DNA from: Agarilytica sp033852165
GTDB taxonomy: Bacteria; Pseudomonadota; Gammaproteobacteria; Pseudomonadales; Cellvibrionaceae
Length of the DNA: 64,000 nt
Assembly: GCA_033852165.1 (NCBI GenBank)
Contig: JAWSUZ010000004.1
Location: 36,657 to 100,656 of the forward strand
Direction: 5' to 3'
Each line of letters starts with the position of its first letter. The stretch's first letter is position 1. A model generated the notes under the pieces. The model was given only the letters and a program-made list of their open reading frames with translations, was not told where the DNA came from and did no database searches. This document shows, one piece after another, positions 63,228 through 64,000 of this stretch. A program made the translations under genes and the position numbers.

Positions 63228-63695
63228 GTTTTTTAATTTTTTGTAATTGCTTGATTGCTTTTTTGTTAGTGCCTATGCCCAATGTTTAGTTGTCCATATA
63301 TCTCTACATGCTCTTATTTCGTGTCCAAAATATAGAGTAATACCTCTTGCGGCACGTCCTCAAAAAACATATTGAGCTTTCATTAGTGGAATGCAGGAGA
63401 CCTGTGTTTTTAGGCGTTTTAGTTGTTAAACACAGATTAACTTATAATATAAAAAACAAACTAATACCTCTAAGCCCTTAATTTAGCCGGCGAGAGAGTT
63501 CTAAAAAAACATATCGTACTGATTATCTTTCTGACCTCAAAAAATAATGGCGCCGTATTCTTGCGTGAGGCACAAAGAGAGTCTTAGGTCGTGTGTGAAT
63601 TAATATCAGTAGCTAGAATTATTCTATGCTGTTGATGTGTAGTGAAAATCATGGTTGTTGGTTGTAATTGGTTTGCCGATAAGACGAGAGAAAGT
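63228..63695. other. Intergenic region before the receiver-domain gene
   Basis: 468 bp, AT-rich, no supported gene. A good -10 box TATAAT at 63443-63448 is seen, with TTGTTA upstream at 63423-63428 but at a short 14-bp spacing. A promoter here would leave a leader of about 240 bp before the start at 63696. Confidence 0.35.
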
Positions 63696-63977
63696 ATGAA
63701 ACCTCTAATTTTGGTTGTAGATGATTGCGAGGTGACCCTAGGGTTGGTTGAAGCCAACTTAGAAGATAGCTTTGAGATAGTCTCTCTGGGGTCAGGGCAA
63801 TCCTGTTTAGATAAGGTGCTAGAGATAAAACCTGACCTTATCCTATTGGATATCATAATGCCGGATCTGGATGGTTACAGCGTTTGCCAAATTCTAAAAA
63901 CTTCAGATGAAACTGCGTTTATCCCCATTATATTACTTTCTGGTTTGGATCAAGTTGCTGACCGTATCGAAGGATAG
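63696..63977 (+). CDS. Response-regulator receiver domain, truncated before the conserved lysine
   Basis: 93 residues from the ATG at 63696 (MKPLILVVDDCEVTLGLVEA), which has a GAGAGAAA ribosome site; a GTG at 63642 would add 18 unlikely residues. The receiver motifs are the acidic pair in VVDDCE, the phospho-acceptor Asp in LILLDIIMPDLDGY and the Ser in ILLSG. The frame ends at TAG (63975-63977) right after QVADRIEG, before the strand with the conserved Lys-Pro and the last helix. Homologues usually read DRIEGYQAGA... here; the next codons read CAA GCG (Gln-Ala), so TAG stands where Tyr is usual. It may be a nonsense or frameshift pseudogene, or a very short protein. The window ends 23 bp later. 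Confidence 0.7.
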   Translation: MKPLILVVDDCEVTLGLVEANLEDSFEIVSLGSGQSCLDKVLEIKPDLILLDIIMPDLDGYSVCQILKTSDETAFIPIILLSGLDQVADRIEG

Positions 63978-64000
63978 CAAGCGATCAACCAACCCACAAG

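Noticed and set aside
1..64000. CRISPR array, prophage or integrative element
   Set aside because: No regularly spaced direct repeats, cas genes, integrase, transposase or phage structural genes were seen in any part of the window.

Overview
The window reads as chromosome of a free-living, probably marine gammaproteobacterium, most like the Cellvibrionales and their relatives. The grounds are a TonB receptor of the marine type, an Entner-Doudoroff cluster (gap, zwf, edd, eda), a Pseudomonas-like fimU-pilVWXY1-E pilus operon, gammaproteobacterial neighbours such as ycgL, ycgN, slyX, holC and lptFG, and short structured repeats between genes. The species cannot be fixed from the sequence alone. 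No CRISPR array, prophage, rRNA, tRNA or intact insertion sequence was seen.

Region 1 (1-17.4 kb) is a 3-hydroxybutyrate (3HB) and polyhydroxybutyrate (PHB) locus. It holds a TonB-dependent receptor (cut by the left edge), a GntP-type permease, a lipoprotein 3HB-oligomer hydrolase, a hybrid histidine kinase with an SLC5 transporter-like sensor domain, a LuxR-type response regulator and a LysR regulator. These are followed by 3HB dehydrogenase (bdhA), a small conserved protein, PHA synthase (phaC), the repressor phaR, two phasins, and the convergent acetoacetyl-CoA reductase phaB. Uptake or breakdown of outside 3HB oligomers, sensing, oxidation and storage thus lie side by side. phaA is not in the window.

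Region 2 (17.8-27.5 kb) is housekeeping: the chaperedoxin cnoX, serC-serA, the 4.5S RNA gene, and a tight run dnaX-ybaB-recR-rnd-ycgL-ycgN-yceI-slyX. dnaX carries a textbook programmed -1 frameshift site that should yield a short gamma form.

Region 3 (27.6-35.2 kb) holds envelope genes: a VWA protein with a very acidic tail, a GlpD-like oxidoreductase, an FG-GAP lipoprotein and a small Cys-containing lipoprotein. Region 4 (35.2-43.6 kb) has valS, an uncharacterised Lys/Pro-rich protein, holC and pepA on the minus strand, divergent from lptF-lptG. Region 5 (44.0-52.8 kb) has an RDD protein, a small secreted protein, a cyclase-FHA fusion, and then the gap / zwf-edd-eda glucose catabolism genes (no pgl).

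Region 6 (53.3-61.9 kb) is the type IV pilus minor-pilin operon with a very large PilY1 that carries about 430 extra alanine-rich, coiled-coil-like residues. The right end has an RRM protein, an RsuA-type pseudouridine synthase, and a response-regulator receiver domain that stops before its conserved lysine.

Three structured intergenic repeats (about 9.0, 35.1 and 43.7 kb) share sequence blocks and terminal inverted repeats and look like a family of small non-autonomous elements.
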